A stretch of DNA of 64,000 nucleotides from Alphaproteobacteria bacterium UBA1303 (GTDB lineage: Bacteria; Pseudomonadota; Alphaproteobacteria; Micropepsales; Micropepsaceae). The notes under the pieces are model-generated. The model saw only the letters and a list, made by a program, of their open reading frames with translations, ran no database searches and was not told where the DNA came from. Both the position numbers and the translations under genes were made by a program. Location: positions 9,388 through 73,387 of the forward strand of contig DBTZ01000049.1 of the NCBI GenBank assembly GCA_002307315.1, given 5' to 3'. Below, piece after piece: positions 9,659 through 19,018 of this stretch; within the stretch, counting starts at the first letter, position 1; each line of letters starts with the position of its first letter.

Positions 9659-9760
9659 GTAGCCTCCGCTAATTTTAAATTCGAATAAATCTAATCTATT
9701 TTCGCACCCATTGGAAGCGTTTATGCTAGACTGCCTGCGTAACCTTCATTGCGATTTCGC

Positions 9761-10345
9761 ATGGAACGCGGCGGCGGCGGATTTCTGGTCGGTAAACTTT
9801 TGATTGCCATGCCGGGCATGGAGGACCCGCGCTTCGAGCGCAGTGTGATTTTCGTCTGTTCGCACGGCGACGACGGCGCAATGGGACTGATTGTCAACAA
9901 ACCGGTAGAGGGCGTGCGCTTCGCCGAACTCTTGGAACGCTATTCTTTGCCCGGCAGCGAGCTTTCCGGCGGCGAACCGCCCGACGTGCCGGTGCTGTTC
10001 GGCGGACCGGTGGAACTCGACCGCGGCTTCATCCTGCACAGCGCCGATTATTCGAACGGCGAAGGCACGCTGGCCGTGACCTCGGAATTTTCGCTTACCG
10101 CCAGCGTCGACATCCTCAAAGCGATCGTCCGGGGACAAGGCCCCAAGGAACGGCTTCTGGCGCTGGGGTATTCCGGCTGGGGCGAAGGCCAGATCGAGGA
10201 CGAGATCCGCGCCAACGGCTGGATCCACTGCGACGCCGACGCCGATTTGGTGTTCGGCACCGATTACGCCGCGACGTGGCAAAAGGCGATCGCCAAGCTG
10301 GGGGTCGACCTTTCCGGCCTGACCGGTAGCGCCGGTCGGGCATAA
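9761..10345 (+). CDS. YqgE/AlgH family protein
   Basis: A 194-residue member of the YqgE/AlgH (DUF179) family, widespread in proteobacteria and of uncertain biochemical role. Family marks are G-K-L-L-I-A-M-P-G-M near residue 10, G-L-I-V-N-K-P near residue 42, V-L-F-G-G-P-V near residue 78 and G-Y-S-G-W-G-E-G-Q-I near residue 140. The ATG at 9761 is preferred over a TTG four codons earlier. It is transcribed away from the peroxiredoxin gene. The Pseudomonas name AlgH refers to alginate control, which is not implied here. Confidence 0.9.
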   Translation: MERGGGGFLVGKLLIAMPGMEDPRFERSVIFVCSHGDDGAMGLIVNKPVEGVRFAELLERYSLPGSELSGGEPPDVPVLFGGPVELDRGFILHSADYSNGEGTLAVTSEFSLTASVDILKAIVRGQGPKERLLALGYSGWGEGQIEDEIRANGWIHCDADADLVFGTDYAATWQKAIAKLGVDLSGLTGSAGRA

Positions 10346-10357
10346 TCCGAACGCCGG

Positions 10358-13231
10358 CTATTTTTGCGCCCGGAAATGGCGGGCGACGAATTTGAGCGTC
10401 TCCTGAAGCGAGATCGGTTCGGCGAATAGAAAGCCTTGCGCATATTCGCAACCGAGTTCGGCCAAGTGCGCGGCGTCCTCTTCGCTTTCCACCCCTTCGA
10501 CGACGACCCGGCGCTTGAGATCGTGCGCCATCGCAACGATCGACGACAGAATCACGCCGCCGTCCGCTTCGGCCGCGCCATCGCCGCGGCGCGACAGAAA
10601 ACTCTTGTCGATTTTCACGATGTCGAACGGCAGATCGCGCAAGGCACTGAGCGACGACATGCCGGCGCCGAAATCGTCGATCGCCAGACCGACGCCGAGG
10701 GCGCGGATGGCGGAGAGCCGCCCGGCCAATCCGTCGGGAGAAACGGCGGTGCTTTCGGTCACCTCCAACACCAGCGAGGACGGGAGCAGTCTCGTACTGC
10801 GCAACAGTTCGGCAAGGAACGCTTCGAACCCGTCGTCGAACAATTGGCGACGAGAGAGATTGACGCTGACGAACAACGGCTCGGCCAGAGGAAAATACCG
10901 CTGCCAGCCGATGAGATCGTCGGTGGCGCGCCTCAGCGCGTAGCGGCCGAGATCGGCAATCAGGCCGCTCTCTTCGGCGTGCTTGATGAACGCATCGGAC
11001 CCGATCAGCCCCTTGGTCGGATGGCGCCAGCGCATCAAAGCCTCGAACCCCGCCACCGCACGGTCTTTCAGCCGCATGATCGGCTGGTAGAACAGCTCGA
11101 TTTCGCCGGCATCGAGCGCCCGCCTAAGATCGGCCTCCAGAGCCACCGAATCCATCGGCGCCTGGGCTTCCATACCGGATGCGTAAATCCGGCAACAGCC
11201 GCCGCCCATGCGCTTGGCTTGTCGAAGCGCCATCTCGGCGTCGCTCAAAAGGTTTAAGGGATCGCGCGCATCGCGCCCCAAGGCAAGGCCGGCACTCGCC
11301 GGCGCATAGATGCTGCGCCCGCCGACCCGATGGGCCTCGGCACATACCGTCACCACCTCGTCGCCGAACCGGCCGGGATCGTCGGGTACGGACTTGAGGA
11401 GCAACGCAAAACTGTCGCCGCCGACCCGGAACAACGCGGCGGTCTCGCCGAAGCGGGCATCCAACCGCTCGGCCGTCAACGTCAAAATTCTATCGCCGCC
11501 GTCGTCGCCCAGACTGGCGTGTATCGCCTTGAAGCGGTCGATGTCGATCAGCGCGCAGGCGACGGAATGCAAAGCCTCGCCCATGCCTTCGAGCGCTTCC
11601 ATAAGCGCCACCCGATTGCCCAGCCCGGTCAACGGGTCGCGTAAAGAGCGATCGACAGCCGCCGCATCGCTTTCCTTGCGGGCGGTGACGTCGGCGATCA
11701 GACCGACGCAGCGCGTCGCCGGGGCCCTTTGCGGCCCCTTCATCGTCGCCCTGAGTTCCAGCCACAGGAAACACCCGTCCTCGCGGCAAACCCTAAATTC
11801 GATGCGAAAGGCCAGACCGGACTCCGTACCGAAATCCTGAAGCGCCTGGGCGTAAACCGGCCGATCGTCGGAATGGATGCGCGCCGTCCATTCCGCGTGG
11901 CGCATCTCGCGCGAACGGTCGCCGATGCCGATCATCCTGGCGGCCTCGCGCGACAGCGTCACCGTATCGACGACCATGTCGTATTCGAACACGCCCTGCA
12001 GCGATGCGCCGATTGCCTCGATAGCCGGATGCGGCGCGACGGCAGGCATCGCCACCGGCACCCGGCGCGCCGGCGCCAGAACGCCGACGCCCTCGCCAGC
12101 CGCCATCGCCAGGGTCAACAGCACCGCGGCGGCGGCAGCGAAACAACCGGCCACATCAGGCATAAACGGATTGCCGCCGATGACGCCGAACGAAAACGCC
12201 GTGGCGGCCAGAACCTGCAATACGAAGACGATGGTGCTCGGCACCAGCGTACGCGCCACGGCGACGCCCTGACGGCCGCGCCACGTCAGATAGACGGCGG
12301 CAGCCGGCGCCGCGGCAAAGCAGACAAGATCGACCAGCACGGTCGCCCCCGGCAGGCCGACATAAGCGGAAGCCGCCAAGGCAAGAACGCCGAACTCCCC
12401 CCATTTCCATCTGGTCGCCGCAGTGGTCCAAACCTGTTGGAACGGAACGGCTGCATTGATCAGACGCACCCCCGCCGCCAGCGCCAGCCCGTCGAACAAC
12501 GCGACCAGACCGAACGGCCCGCCCACCGACGTGACCAGGCTGCCGTCGAACAGACCGATGCCCGCCAGCCGCGACAACAGCATCGCCAGCAGCATCAGCG
12601 CCGCCCAGCGCGGCGTCACATGATGCGACATCACGGCCAGACCGCCGGCGATGGCGGCGGCGGCGGCGATCAACCCCGCCACCGCAGCGATGAAAATCGC
12701 CATCCATTTGTTATGCGACGACAGCGCCGGCTCGGTCCAGGCCAGCAGCGACGGCGTCACGGCCGCCCCCGCCATCCGCACCGCCAGCGTCGCCTGCGAT
12801 TTGGGCGGCAGGCTGATGCGGAAGGTGCGCCGACCGTAATCGCGGGTACGCTCGACCGTCACCCCGGGCTCGATGCATTCCACCTTCTCGACCGACGGCC
12901 GGTAGCGGTGCGGCATCAGCGCCAAGCCGACGCCCGGCGGCTGCCCGGCGATCAGCACCCGGGTCACCGGACGATCCGATTTGTTCTCCGCGGTGAAGAC
13001 ATAACTGACGGTGTTGTCGGTCGGTGCGCCGGAAGGACGATATTCCTTGAGACTCTGTTTGAGTTCGATGACGCCGGTTTCGCCGTCGAACGCCACACCC
13101 GCGGCCGGCAACGACGGCTCGGCGGCGAGCCCCGCCCCGGCCGTAAGCAGCACCGTCGCCAGGACGGCGATCCATATCGTTCGTTTCGACACCGGGCCGA
13201 TAATCCCCGTCTTATGATGCGCCGCAGGCAA
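10358..13231 (-). CDS. Membrane PAS-GGDEF-EAL protein with degenerate GGDEF
   Basis: A 957-residue cyclic-di-GMP protein. The order is: a signal-like segment near residues 18-36, an extracytoplasmic domain to about 160, several membrane helices from 170 to 390, a PAS domain at about 400-520, a GGDEF domain at 530-690 and an EAL domain at 700-957. The cyclase motif reads R-V-G-G-D-S-F, so the key acidic residue is serine and cyclase activity is doubtful. The EAL site looks intact: E-A-L-M-R-W, N-L-S-R-R-Q, E-S-T, D-D-F-G-A-G, K-I-D-K-S and E-G-V-E. It is probably a phosphodiesterase. A GTG at 13189 would start exactly at the signal segment and is an alternative. Confidence 0.92.
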   Translation of the reverse strand: MPAAHHKTGIIGPVSKRTIWIAVLATVLLTAGAGLAAEPSLPAAGVAFDGETGVIELKQSLKEYRPSGAPTDNTVSYVFTAENKSDRPVTRVLIAGQPPGVGLALMPHRYRPSVEKVECIEPGVTVERTRDYGRRTFRISLPPKSQATLAVRMAGAAVTPSLLAWTEPALSSHNKWMAIFIAAVAGLIAAAAAIAGGLAVMSHHVTPRWAALMLLAMLLSRLAGIGLFDGSLVTSVGGPFGLVALFDGLALAAGVRLINAAVPFQQVWTTAATRWKWGEFGVLALAASAYVGLPGATVLVDLVCFAAAPAAAVYLTWRGRQGVAVARTLVPSTIVFVLQVLAATAFSFGVIGGNPFMPDVAGCFAAAAAVLLTLAMAAGEGVGVLAPARRVPVAMPAVAPHPAIEAIGASLQGVFEYDMVVDTVTLSREAARMIGIGDRSREMRHAEWTARIHSDDRPVYAQALQDFGTESGLAFRIEFRVCREDGCFLWLELRATMKGPQRAPATRCVGLIADVTARKESDAAAVDRSLRDPLTGLGNRVALMEALEGMGEALHSVACALIDIDRFKAIHASLGDDGGDRILTLTAERLDARFGETAALFRVGGDSFALLLKSVPDDPGRFGDEVVTVCAEAHRVGGRSIYAPASAGLALGRDARDPLNLLSDAEMALRQAKRMGGGCCRIYASGMEAQAPMDSVALEADLRRALDAGEIELFYQPIMRLKDRAVAGFEALMRWRHPTKGLIGSDAFIKHAEESGLIADLGRYALRRATDDLIGWQRYFPLAEPLFVSVNLSRRQLFDDGFEAFLAELLRSTRLLPSSLVLEVTESTAVSPDGLAGRLSAIRALGVGLAIDDFGAGMSSLSALRDLPFDIVKIDKSFLSRRGDGAAEADGGVILSSIVAMAHDLKRRVVVEGVESEEDAAHLAELGCEYAQGFLFAEPISLQETLKFVARHFRAQK

Positions 13232-13257
13232 CAGCGCATCGATGAAGCATAAGAGCG

Positions 13258-13872
13258 CTAACCTACCCGTGCCCCGTCGGCGAGCAAAGCGAATAAAAGA
13301 TGGTCCCGCCAGTCCCCGTTGATCCGCAAATAGGCCCGCGCCAGCCCTTCCTGGTCGAAACCCACCTTGAGCAGAAGATTCTTGGACGCCTCATTGACGG
13401 GAAGACAAGCGGCTTCCAACCGATGCAGCCCGAGAGTCGAAAAAACAAAGGGTATCAGGGCTTGAATCGCATCAGACATAAAACCATGACGCGAAAACCG
13501 CTCGCCGATCCAATATCCCAGCGAACAGGCCTGCGCCACGCCGCGCCGCACGTTGGACAGGGTACAACCGCCCATCAGCGCATCGTCGACGGCGCGAAAG
13601 ATGAAAAATGCGTAAGCCGTGTCCAGCCGTGCCTCTTTGTGATAGCGCTTAATGCGGCGACGGAAGGCGCCTTTGGTCAACTCGTCGGTCGCCCAGGTCG
13701 GCTCCCAGGGGGTGAGAAAGTCGCGGCTTTCGCCGCGCAAAGAGACCCAAGCCGGAAAATCCGGCATGCGCGGATAGCGCAAATAGACGGCCTCGCCGCG
13801 GATGACCGGTTGCAAACCGCCCGGAAACGTCAGCCCACGCATGAAAGCGATGGTCTTGCCGCTCGTTTTCAT
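13258..13872 (-). CDS. GNAT acetyltransferase, RimJ-like
   Basis: A 204-residue N-acetyltransferase of the GNAT superfamily related to RimJ/RimL, which acetylate N-termini or small molecules with acetyl-CoA. The fold signature is seen in S-L-G-Y-W-I-G-E-R-F-S-R-H-G-F-M near residue 125 (acetyl-CoA loop) and H-R-L-E-A-A-C-L-P-V-N-E-A-S-K-N-L-L-L-K-V-G-F near residue 160. The substrate is unknown. Its start overlaps the stop of the M16 peptidase gene by ATGA, making it the last gene of the oxidase-thrC operon. Confidence 0.9.
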   Translation of the reverse strand: MKTSGKTIAFMRGLTFPGGLQPVIRGEAVYLRYPRMPDFPAWVSLRGESRDFLTPWEPTWATDELTKGAFRRRIKRYHKEARLDTAYAFFIFRAVDDALMGGCTLSNVRRGVAQACSLGYWIGERFSRHGFMSDAIQALIPFVFSTLGLHRLEAACLPVNEASKNLLLKVGFDQEGLARAYLRINGDWRDHLLFALLADGARVG

Positions 13873-15131
13873 GCGCCGAACCTCTTTGCGAAGGTCGCAT
13901 AGGATTCGAGTTTGGCCAACGGCCCGACGGCGGCCCGCGCCGGTCTGGACGTTGCCATAACGTTGGCGGCGAAGCGGCGAACATCGGCGACCGATACCGC
14001 CTCCAGTTTCGCCACCAATTCTTCGGTCGGGATCGAACGGCCGTAATGAAACAGATGCACGGCGAGGCTCTCGGCGCGGGCCCCCGGCCGTTCCAGCCCC
14101 ATCAGCAGACCGGCTTTGAGCTGCGCCTTGGCGCGTTTCACTTCGTCTTCGTCGGCATCCGTGGCGATCTTCTCCATTTCGCCGGCGATTACCGCACAGA
14201 TTTCGCCGGCTTCCTTTTTGCCGGTGCCGGCATAGACGCCGATCAAGCCGGAATCGCGCACGCTTTGGGAGAACGCATAGACCGCGTAAGCCAGCCCGCG
14301 CTTCTCCCGCACTTCCTGAAACAACCGCGAAGACATGCCGCCGCCCAGCGCGGTGACGTAAACCTGCGAGACGAAATAATCGGGATCGCCCGTCGCCACC
14401 CCGGGAAAGCCGAGCGCGACATGCGCCTGTTCGAGATCCTCGTCCACGCGCTTCTCGCCGCCGAGGTAGCGCGCCGGAACCGGCGGTTCGGCCGCACCGC
14501 CCTTCAGCGCGGCGAATTTCTCCCCGACTAGGGCCACGACCTCTTCGTGGCGGATCGCCCCCGAAGCGCTCAGGATCAGGTTGCCGGCGAAATAATGCGT
14601 GCGCAGGTACGCGAAAAGATCGTCGCGGCTCAAATGCGATACGCTGTCCTCGTCGCCGAGGATCGGCCACCCAATCGGTTGATCCGGGTACGCCGCTTCC
14701 TGCAGATAATCGAAGACGATGTCGTCGGGGGTATCGCGGGACTGACCGATCTCCTGCAAGATCACCTGACGTTCGCGTTCGAGTTCCTGCGGTGCAAAGG
14801 TCGGCTCGGTGAGAATGTCGGCAATCAGATCGAGCGCGAGGGCGATGTCTTCCTTCAGCACCCGCGCGTGGAAGGCAGTTTGTTCGCGCGCGGTATAGGC
14901 GTTGAGGCTGCCACCCACTTTTTCGATCTCGACCGAGATGTCGCGAGCGCTGCGCCGTCTCGTGCCCTTGAACGCCATGTGTTCGAGCATATGCGAAATG
15001 CCCATCAGCGGCCGCGTCTCGCAGCGGCCGCCGCAGTTCGCCCATACGCCCACGGCGGCGCTTTCAAGAGATGCCATCGGGTCGCTTGCTACAATCAACC
15101 CATTGGAATGTCGGAAGATTTCTACACTCAT
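13869..15131 (-). CDS. M16 family zinc peptidase (processing-peptidase-like)
   Basis: A 420-residue M16B metallopeptidase resembling the mitochondrial processing peptidase beta subunit. The inverted zinc motif H-M-L-E-H is near residue 47, followed by M-A-F-K-G-T; the distal glutamate lies in the E-R-x-V-I-L-Q-E-I region about 75 residues on. The glycine-rich loop A-L-G-G-G-M-S-S-R-L-F-Q-E-V-R is present near residue 265. No signal peptide is seen. It overlaps thrC upstream and the GNAT gene downstream by four bases each; the thrC-M16-GNAT order is common in alphaproteobacteria. Natural substrate unknown. Confidence 0.94.
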   Translation of the reverse strand: MSVEIFRHSNGLIVASDPMASLESAAVGVWANCGGRCETRPLMGISHMLEHMAFKGTRRRSARDISVEIEKVGGSLNAYTAREQTAFHARVLKEDIALALDLIADILTEPTFAPQELERERQVILQEIGQSRDTPDDIVFDYLQEAAYPDQPIGWPILGDEDSVSHLSRDDLFAYLRTHYFAGNLILSASGAIRHEEVVALVGEKFAALKGGAAEPPVPARYLGGEKRVDEDLEQAHVALGFPGVATGDPDYFVSQVYVTALGGGMSSRLFQEVREKRGLAYAVYAFSQSVRDSGLIGVYAGTGKKEAGEICAVIAGEMEKIATDADEDEVKRAKAQLKAGLLMGLERPGARAESLAVHLFHYGRSIPTEELVAKLEAVSVADVRRFAANVMATSRPARAAVGPLAKLESYATFAKRFGA

Positions 15132-16516
15132 GCGGCCCGCACTTTAGCATCAATGAAGGCGCGAACCGACTCTTTGTCCGCCGCCATCACCGTATAGCGT
15201 TCTTCGGCCCCCATCATCGCCTTAAGCCTAGGCGGCAACGGCGGAATTTCGCCCGTCGCCTTCTTCACCGCATCGGGGAATTTGGCCGGATGGGCGGTGG
15301 ACAGCACGACGATCGGCGCGCCCGTTTTCCGATCCAATTTATCGGCGGCGGCAACGCCGACCGCCGTGTGCGGATCGATCAGCCGGCCGGTTTCGGCATG
15401 GACGCGGGCGATCGCCGCCAAGGTCTTCTCGTCGTCGAAGGAGCCAGCGTCATAGCGCACCGCCAATGCCGCGCGAATGCCGTCCGGCAGATCGATGCGC
15501 CTGGTCTTGGCAAAGCCGGCAAAGGCCGCGCGCACATAAGCCGCATCGCGGTTTGCCGCTTCGAACAGCGCCCGTTCGAAATTACTCGCCACCTGAATGT
15601 CCATCGAAGGGCTGTACGTCGGTTGCGCCTCGCCGGCGGCATAGACACCCTCGTTCAGCGCCGTCGCCATGATGGCGTTGGCGTTGGTGGCGACCACCAG
15701 CTTTTCCGCCTTTAGCCCCATGCGCATCGCCGCCTCGCCAGCGAACACGTCGCCGAAATTGCCGGTCGGCACCACGAACACCGGCGGCGCATCGAACTGC
15801 GCGGCAGCGGTGAAGTAATAGACCGCCTGCGCGGCGATGCGGGCAAAGTTGATCGAATTGACCGCGGTCAAATCGACCGCGTGCGCGAAATCGGTGGCGG
15901 CGAACAGATCTTTGACGATGGCTTGGGCGTCGTCGAAGGTGCCTTCGATGGCGATGTTATGCACGTTGGTATGAGGCGTAGTGGTCATCTGGCGGCGCTG
16001 CACCTCGCTCACCCTGCCCTTGGGGTGCAGCACGAATACTTCGATGTTCTCCAAACCGCCGAGCGCGGCAATCGCCGCTGAACCGGTATCGCCCGACGTG
16101 GCGGCGAGCACGGTGGCGCGCCCGCCGCGCTTCTTCAAAGCCCGCGCGAACAACCGGCCGAGAATCTGCAACGCCACGTCCTTGAAGGCATAGGTGGGAC
16201 CGTGGAACAATTCCATCAGATAGAGAGCGGGACCGATTTCGACCAACGGGGCAATACGCTTGTCCTCGAACCCGGCGTAGGCGGATGCGATATCGGCGGC
16301 AAGTTCGTCGGCGGCGAAGCTATCGCCGATCAGGCGCGACAGCACCGCACCCGCCGTCTCGCCGTACGTAGTATTTTTAAAGCTTCGCATCTCGCTTGGC
16401 GAAAGCTGCGGCCAGCTTTCGGGCAAGTACAATCCGCCGTCGGGCGCCAGCCCGGCCAGCAACATATCGGCGAATGCGACCTGCGGGGCCTGCCCGCGCG
16501 TACTGAGGTAGAACAT
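15128..16516 (-). CDS. thrC: Threonine synthase
   Basis: Pyridoxal-phosphate enzyme of 462 residues that converts O-phosphohomoserine to threonine, completing the pathway begun by thrB at 5.5 kb. The PLP lysine is in Y-A-F-K-D-V-A-L-Q near residue 110, followed by A-T-S-G-D-T-G-S-A-A and the N-S-I-N-F-A-R-I motif near residue 245. The Met at 16516 gives the usual M-F-Y-L-S-T-R-G start; the frame extends 14 codons further without similarity. It begins four bases after the oxidase subunit III-like gene and overlaps the M16 gene. Confidence 0.96.
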   Translation of the reverse strand: MFYLSTRGQAPQVAFADMLLAGLAPDGGLYLPESWPQLSPSEMRSFKNTTYGETAGAVLSRLIGDSFAADELAADIASAYAGFEDKRIAPLVEIGPALYLMELFHGPTYAFKDVALQILGRLFARALKKRGGRATVLAATSGDTGSAAIAALGGLENIEVFVLHPKGRVSEVQRRQMTTTPHTNVHNIAIEGTFDDAQAIVKDLFAATDFAHAVDLTAVNSINFARIAAQAVYYFTAAAQFDAPPVFVVPTGNFGDVFAGEAAMRMGLKAEKLVVATNANAIMATALNEGVYAAGEAQPTYSPSMDIQVASNFERALFEAANRDAAYVRAAFAGFAKTRRIDLPDGIRAALAVRYDAGSFDDEKTLAAIARVHAETGRLIDPHTAVGVAAADKLDRKTGAPIVVLSTAHPAKFPDAVKKATGEIPPLPPRLKAMMGAEERYTVMAADKESVRAFIDAKVRAA

Positions 16517-16520
16517 GCTG

Positions 16521-17423
16521 CTATCGTCCCGAAAACGCCAACGCGTATCCCATGACATAGATCGAAATGTAAAGGAACAGCCAAAGAGCGGCGCCGAAAT
16601 ACCAATACCACGCCGCAGCGGTAAGGCCGAAATGGCGCTCCGGCGTTAAGTGGCCGGCCAGCGCGCGAAAGACTGCGACCGTCCACAAGGCAACCCCGAC
16701 CACGCTACGCAAGGCAAAAAAACCCAGGACCAAAAAAAATACCGAACTGAAAATGGCGCTCGGTGCGCCGATCAGCGAAACCATGTTGACATGTGCCGGA
16801 TCGGCCAGCGGCACCATGCGCGCGCCGTCGAAGCCGAACCCGAACGGCGCGTGGGCGAGGCCATAGATCAACAGTGCGACGAAGATTGCACTCAAGCCCG
16901 CCGCGGCGGATATCGCCAGCACCGCGCCGGACTTGTCGCCGCGACAGACCGCGCGGCGAGCCCATACCGCCGCGCTAACCGACAACGCCATCACCAGTGT
17001 GGCCAAGAGTGGCTGCCGCCAGGGATCCGGCGGGATCAACCCGGCCGGCGGCCAAGCCGCGCCGCCGAACAGCGCCGAACCGAAATAGATCGTCGTCAGC
17101 GCGGCGAAAAAAACCGTCTCGATGACGAGAAAAAGCACCATGGAAAAGCGAAACGAAAGTTTCACCACCGGTTTGTGTTCGCCGTAGCGAACGGATTCGA
17201 CGATCACATCGCGCCACCATCCGGCCAAGGAAGCCAGCGTCAGCACGGCGCCGCCGCCGAAGATCCACGGCCGCACGAACGGCGGAATGCCGATAAAATC
17301 GAACTTTCCATTGAGACCGATCACCGCCCCCGTCACCATGATAAAGGCGCTCAGGGCCCCGAGGAACGGCCACGGACTGGGATCGGCGAGGTGATAATCG
17401 TGCTTGGCGTTGCCGGCGTTCAT
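16521..17423 (-). CDS. ctaE: Cytochrome oxidase subunit III-like protein with lost polar residues
   Basis: A 300-residue polytopic protein aligning with subunit III of aa3 cytochrome oxidase, including P-W-P near the start, W-W-R-D-V-I, F-S-M-V-L-F-L-V-I-E and the C-terminal A-A-A-W-Y-W-Y-F-G-A-A-L-W-L-F-L-Y. Conserved residues of working subunit III are changed: the C-terminal W-Y-W-H-F-V-D reads W-Y-W-Y-F-G-A, the G-F-H-G-F-H-V block reads G-A-P-S-A-I-F and W-A-H-H reads W-A-R-R. It lies 8 bases after subunit I and 4 before thrC. The membrane topology looks intact; normal function in proton uptake or oxygen delivery is doubtful. Confidence 0.85.
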   Translation of the reverse strand: MNAGNAKHDYHLADPSPWPFLGALSAFIMVTGAVIGLNGKFDFIGIPPFVRPWIFGGGAVLTLASLAGWWRDVIVESVRYGEHKPVVKLSFRFSMVLFLVIETVFFAALTTIYFGSALFGGAAWPPAGLIPPDPWRQPLLATLVMALSVSAAVWARRAVCRGDKSGAVLAISAAAGLSAIFVALLIYGLAHAPFGFGFDGARMVPLADPAHVNMVSLIGAPSAIFSSVFFLVLGFFALRSVVGVALWTVAVFRALAGHLTPERHFGLTAAAWYWYFGAALWLFLYISIYVMGYALAFSGR

Positions 17424-17431
17424 CGCACCCC

Positions 17432-19018
17432 TCAGCGAATGACTGGGAGTTGGTCGAAAGTCCGGTAGGGCGGCGGCGACGGCAGCGTCCATTCCAGACC
17501 GTCGGCCCCCGTGCCCCACGGATTGGCACCGGCTCGACGCCTAACGATCAAAGCCTCGAACAACCCAATCAGGAAAACCCCGCCCCCGGCGGCGGCGATA
17601 TAGGCGCCAACGCCGGCAAGATGATTCCAGCCGGCGAAGACCGCCGGATAATCGGCGGCGCCGGCCGGCATACCGGCCATCCCTAGCAAAAACAGCGGAA
17701 ACAGCATGAGATTGCCGCCGACGAACGTCAGAACGCAATGCAGTTTGGCAAGCGCATCGCTCCATCGATAACCGGCAAATTTGGGAAACCAGAAATACCA
17801 GCCGGCGAAGAAAGCCATCGCCGGGCCGAAGACGACCAGATAACCGTCGCCGGCGGTCTCGAACGTGCTGCCGTGCAGCAGCGCCCCGACGCCGCCGTTC
17901 AGCGCCGCAGCACTTAAAACGCCGACCGCGAACACCGGCAGAAACCCGATCGCCCACAGCATCGGCGCGCGAAACGAAATCGAACCGCCCCACAACACTG
18001 CGACCAAGGCAAATATCAGCGCCGCCGCCGGCGCCGCGACGGCCAATCCGACGATGAGAAAAAACGCCTGCAGATCGAACGGCATTCCCGCCGTCGACAA
18101 ATGCCGCCCCCAGCCGATAAGACCGACGGCCGCCAGCGCGATCATCGCATAGACGATGCCCAGCCGTCCGAAACCCGGCTTGCCGGAAAAGGCATAAACG
18201 ACATGGCCGACCATACCGATGCCGGGCAGTACCGACGCCCAGGCGGCGGCGTTGCCGAAGTACCAGAACAGATGCCGGTAAAGCAGAGGGTTGCCGCCGC
18301 CGGCGGGATTGAACACGGTGGCGCCGAAATGACGGTCGGCCAACAGCATGATCAGCGCCGCCGACAGCGCCGGCGTCGCCAGGACGATGAGAAACGATGC
18401 GATCAGCAGCGACCACGGCAGCAGCGGCATTTTGCTTAAGGTCATGCCGGGCGCGCGCATGTTGAGAATGGTGGCGACGAAATCGACCGCTGCAAGCAGC
18501 AGCGACACGGCGGCCATCAGCATCGCGGCGATGACGAAATCGGCCGCCGGGCCCGGAGAGCCGTAGGTCGACAACGGCGGGGACAACGTCCAATCGGCGC
18601 ACAGACCGGATCCTCCCGCATCGCCGGCGACGCAAAACGACAGGGAAAAAACGGCGAAGGCGAACGGCATCAGCCAGAACGACAAATTTCCCATGCGCAC
18701 AAAAGCGAGATTGGGCGCACCGATGACAAGCGGAATCAGCCAGTAGCCGAAACCGACTGCCGCCGGCAGAATGCAGAAAAACAGCGTGACGATGCCGCTT
18801 CCGGTATCGAGAACGCAGAACCGCCGAGAATCGCGGAATATCTGTAAACCGGGTTCCATCATCTCGCCGCGCATCGACAGCACCATCGCAAACCCGACGA
18901 TACCGGCCAGCGCGGCAAAGCAAAGAAACATGATGCCGATGTCGCGGTGGCTTACGGCATAGACGTAGCGCCGCCATGTGCGCGGCGCGTCGTCGCGAAC
19001 CGAACCGGCATCGGTCAT
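17432..19018 (-). CDS. ctaD: Cytochrome oxidase subunit I-like protein lacking heme and copper ligands
   Basis: A 528-residue, about 12-helix protein that aligns with subunit I of aa3 oxidase almost without gaps, but with the metal sites removed. By comparison with Rhodobacter numbering: heme a ligand H102 is Ser74; CuB ligand H284 is Asn256; E286 is Ala258; Y288 is Trp260; H333 is Arg305; H334 is retained as His306; heme a3 ligand H419 is Gly390; heme a ligand H421 is Gly392; propionate-binding R481-R482 are Ala452-Gly453; K362 is Leu334; D132 is Asn103. Non-ligand blocks such as G-G-S-I-S-F-R-A-P-M-L-W and the P-A-G-G-G-N-P-L-L-Y-R-H-L-F-W stretch are well kept. It cannot be a normal oxygen reductase; its role is unknown. 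Confidence 0.88.
   Translation of the reverse strand: MTDAGSVRDDAPRTWRRYVYAVSHRDIGIMFLCFAALAGIVGFAMVLSMRGEMMEPGLQIFRDSRRFCVLDTGSGIVTLFFCILPAAVGFGYWLIPLVIGAPNLAFVRMGNLSFWLMPFAFAVFSLSFCVAGDAGGSGLCADWTLSPPLSTYGSPGPAADFVIAAMLMAAVSLLLAAVDFVATILNMRAPGMTLSKMPLLPWSLLIASFLIVLATPALSAALIMLLADRHFGATVFNPAGGGNPLLYRHLFWYFGNAAAWASVLPGIGMVGHVVYAFSGKPGFGRLGIVYAMIALAAVGLIGWGRHLSTAGMPFDLQAFFLIVGLAVAAPAAALIFALVAVLWGGSISFRAPMLWAIGFLPVFAVGVLSAAALNGGVGALLHGSTFETAGDGYLVVFGPAMAFFAGWYFWFPKFAGYRWSDALAKLHCVLTFVGGNLMLFPLFLLGMAGMPAGAADYPAVFAGWNHLAGVGAYIAAAGGGVFLIGLFEALIVRRRAGANPWGTGADGLEWTLPSPPPYRTFDQLPVIR

Noticed and set aside
17432..19018. Subunit I changes as sequencing errors or a frame-shifted pseudogene
   Set aside because: The frame is continuous and alignable on both sides of every changed ligand, and the neighbours changed in the same manner. 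Point errors would not select ligands.
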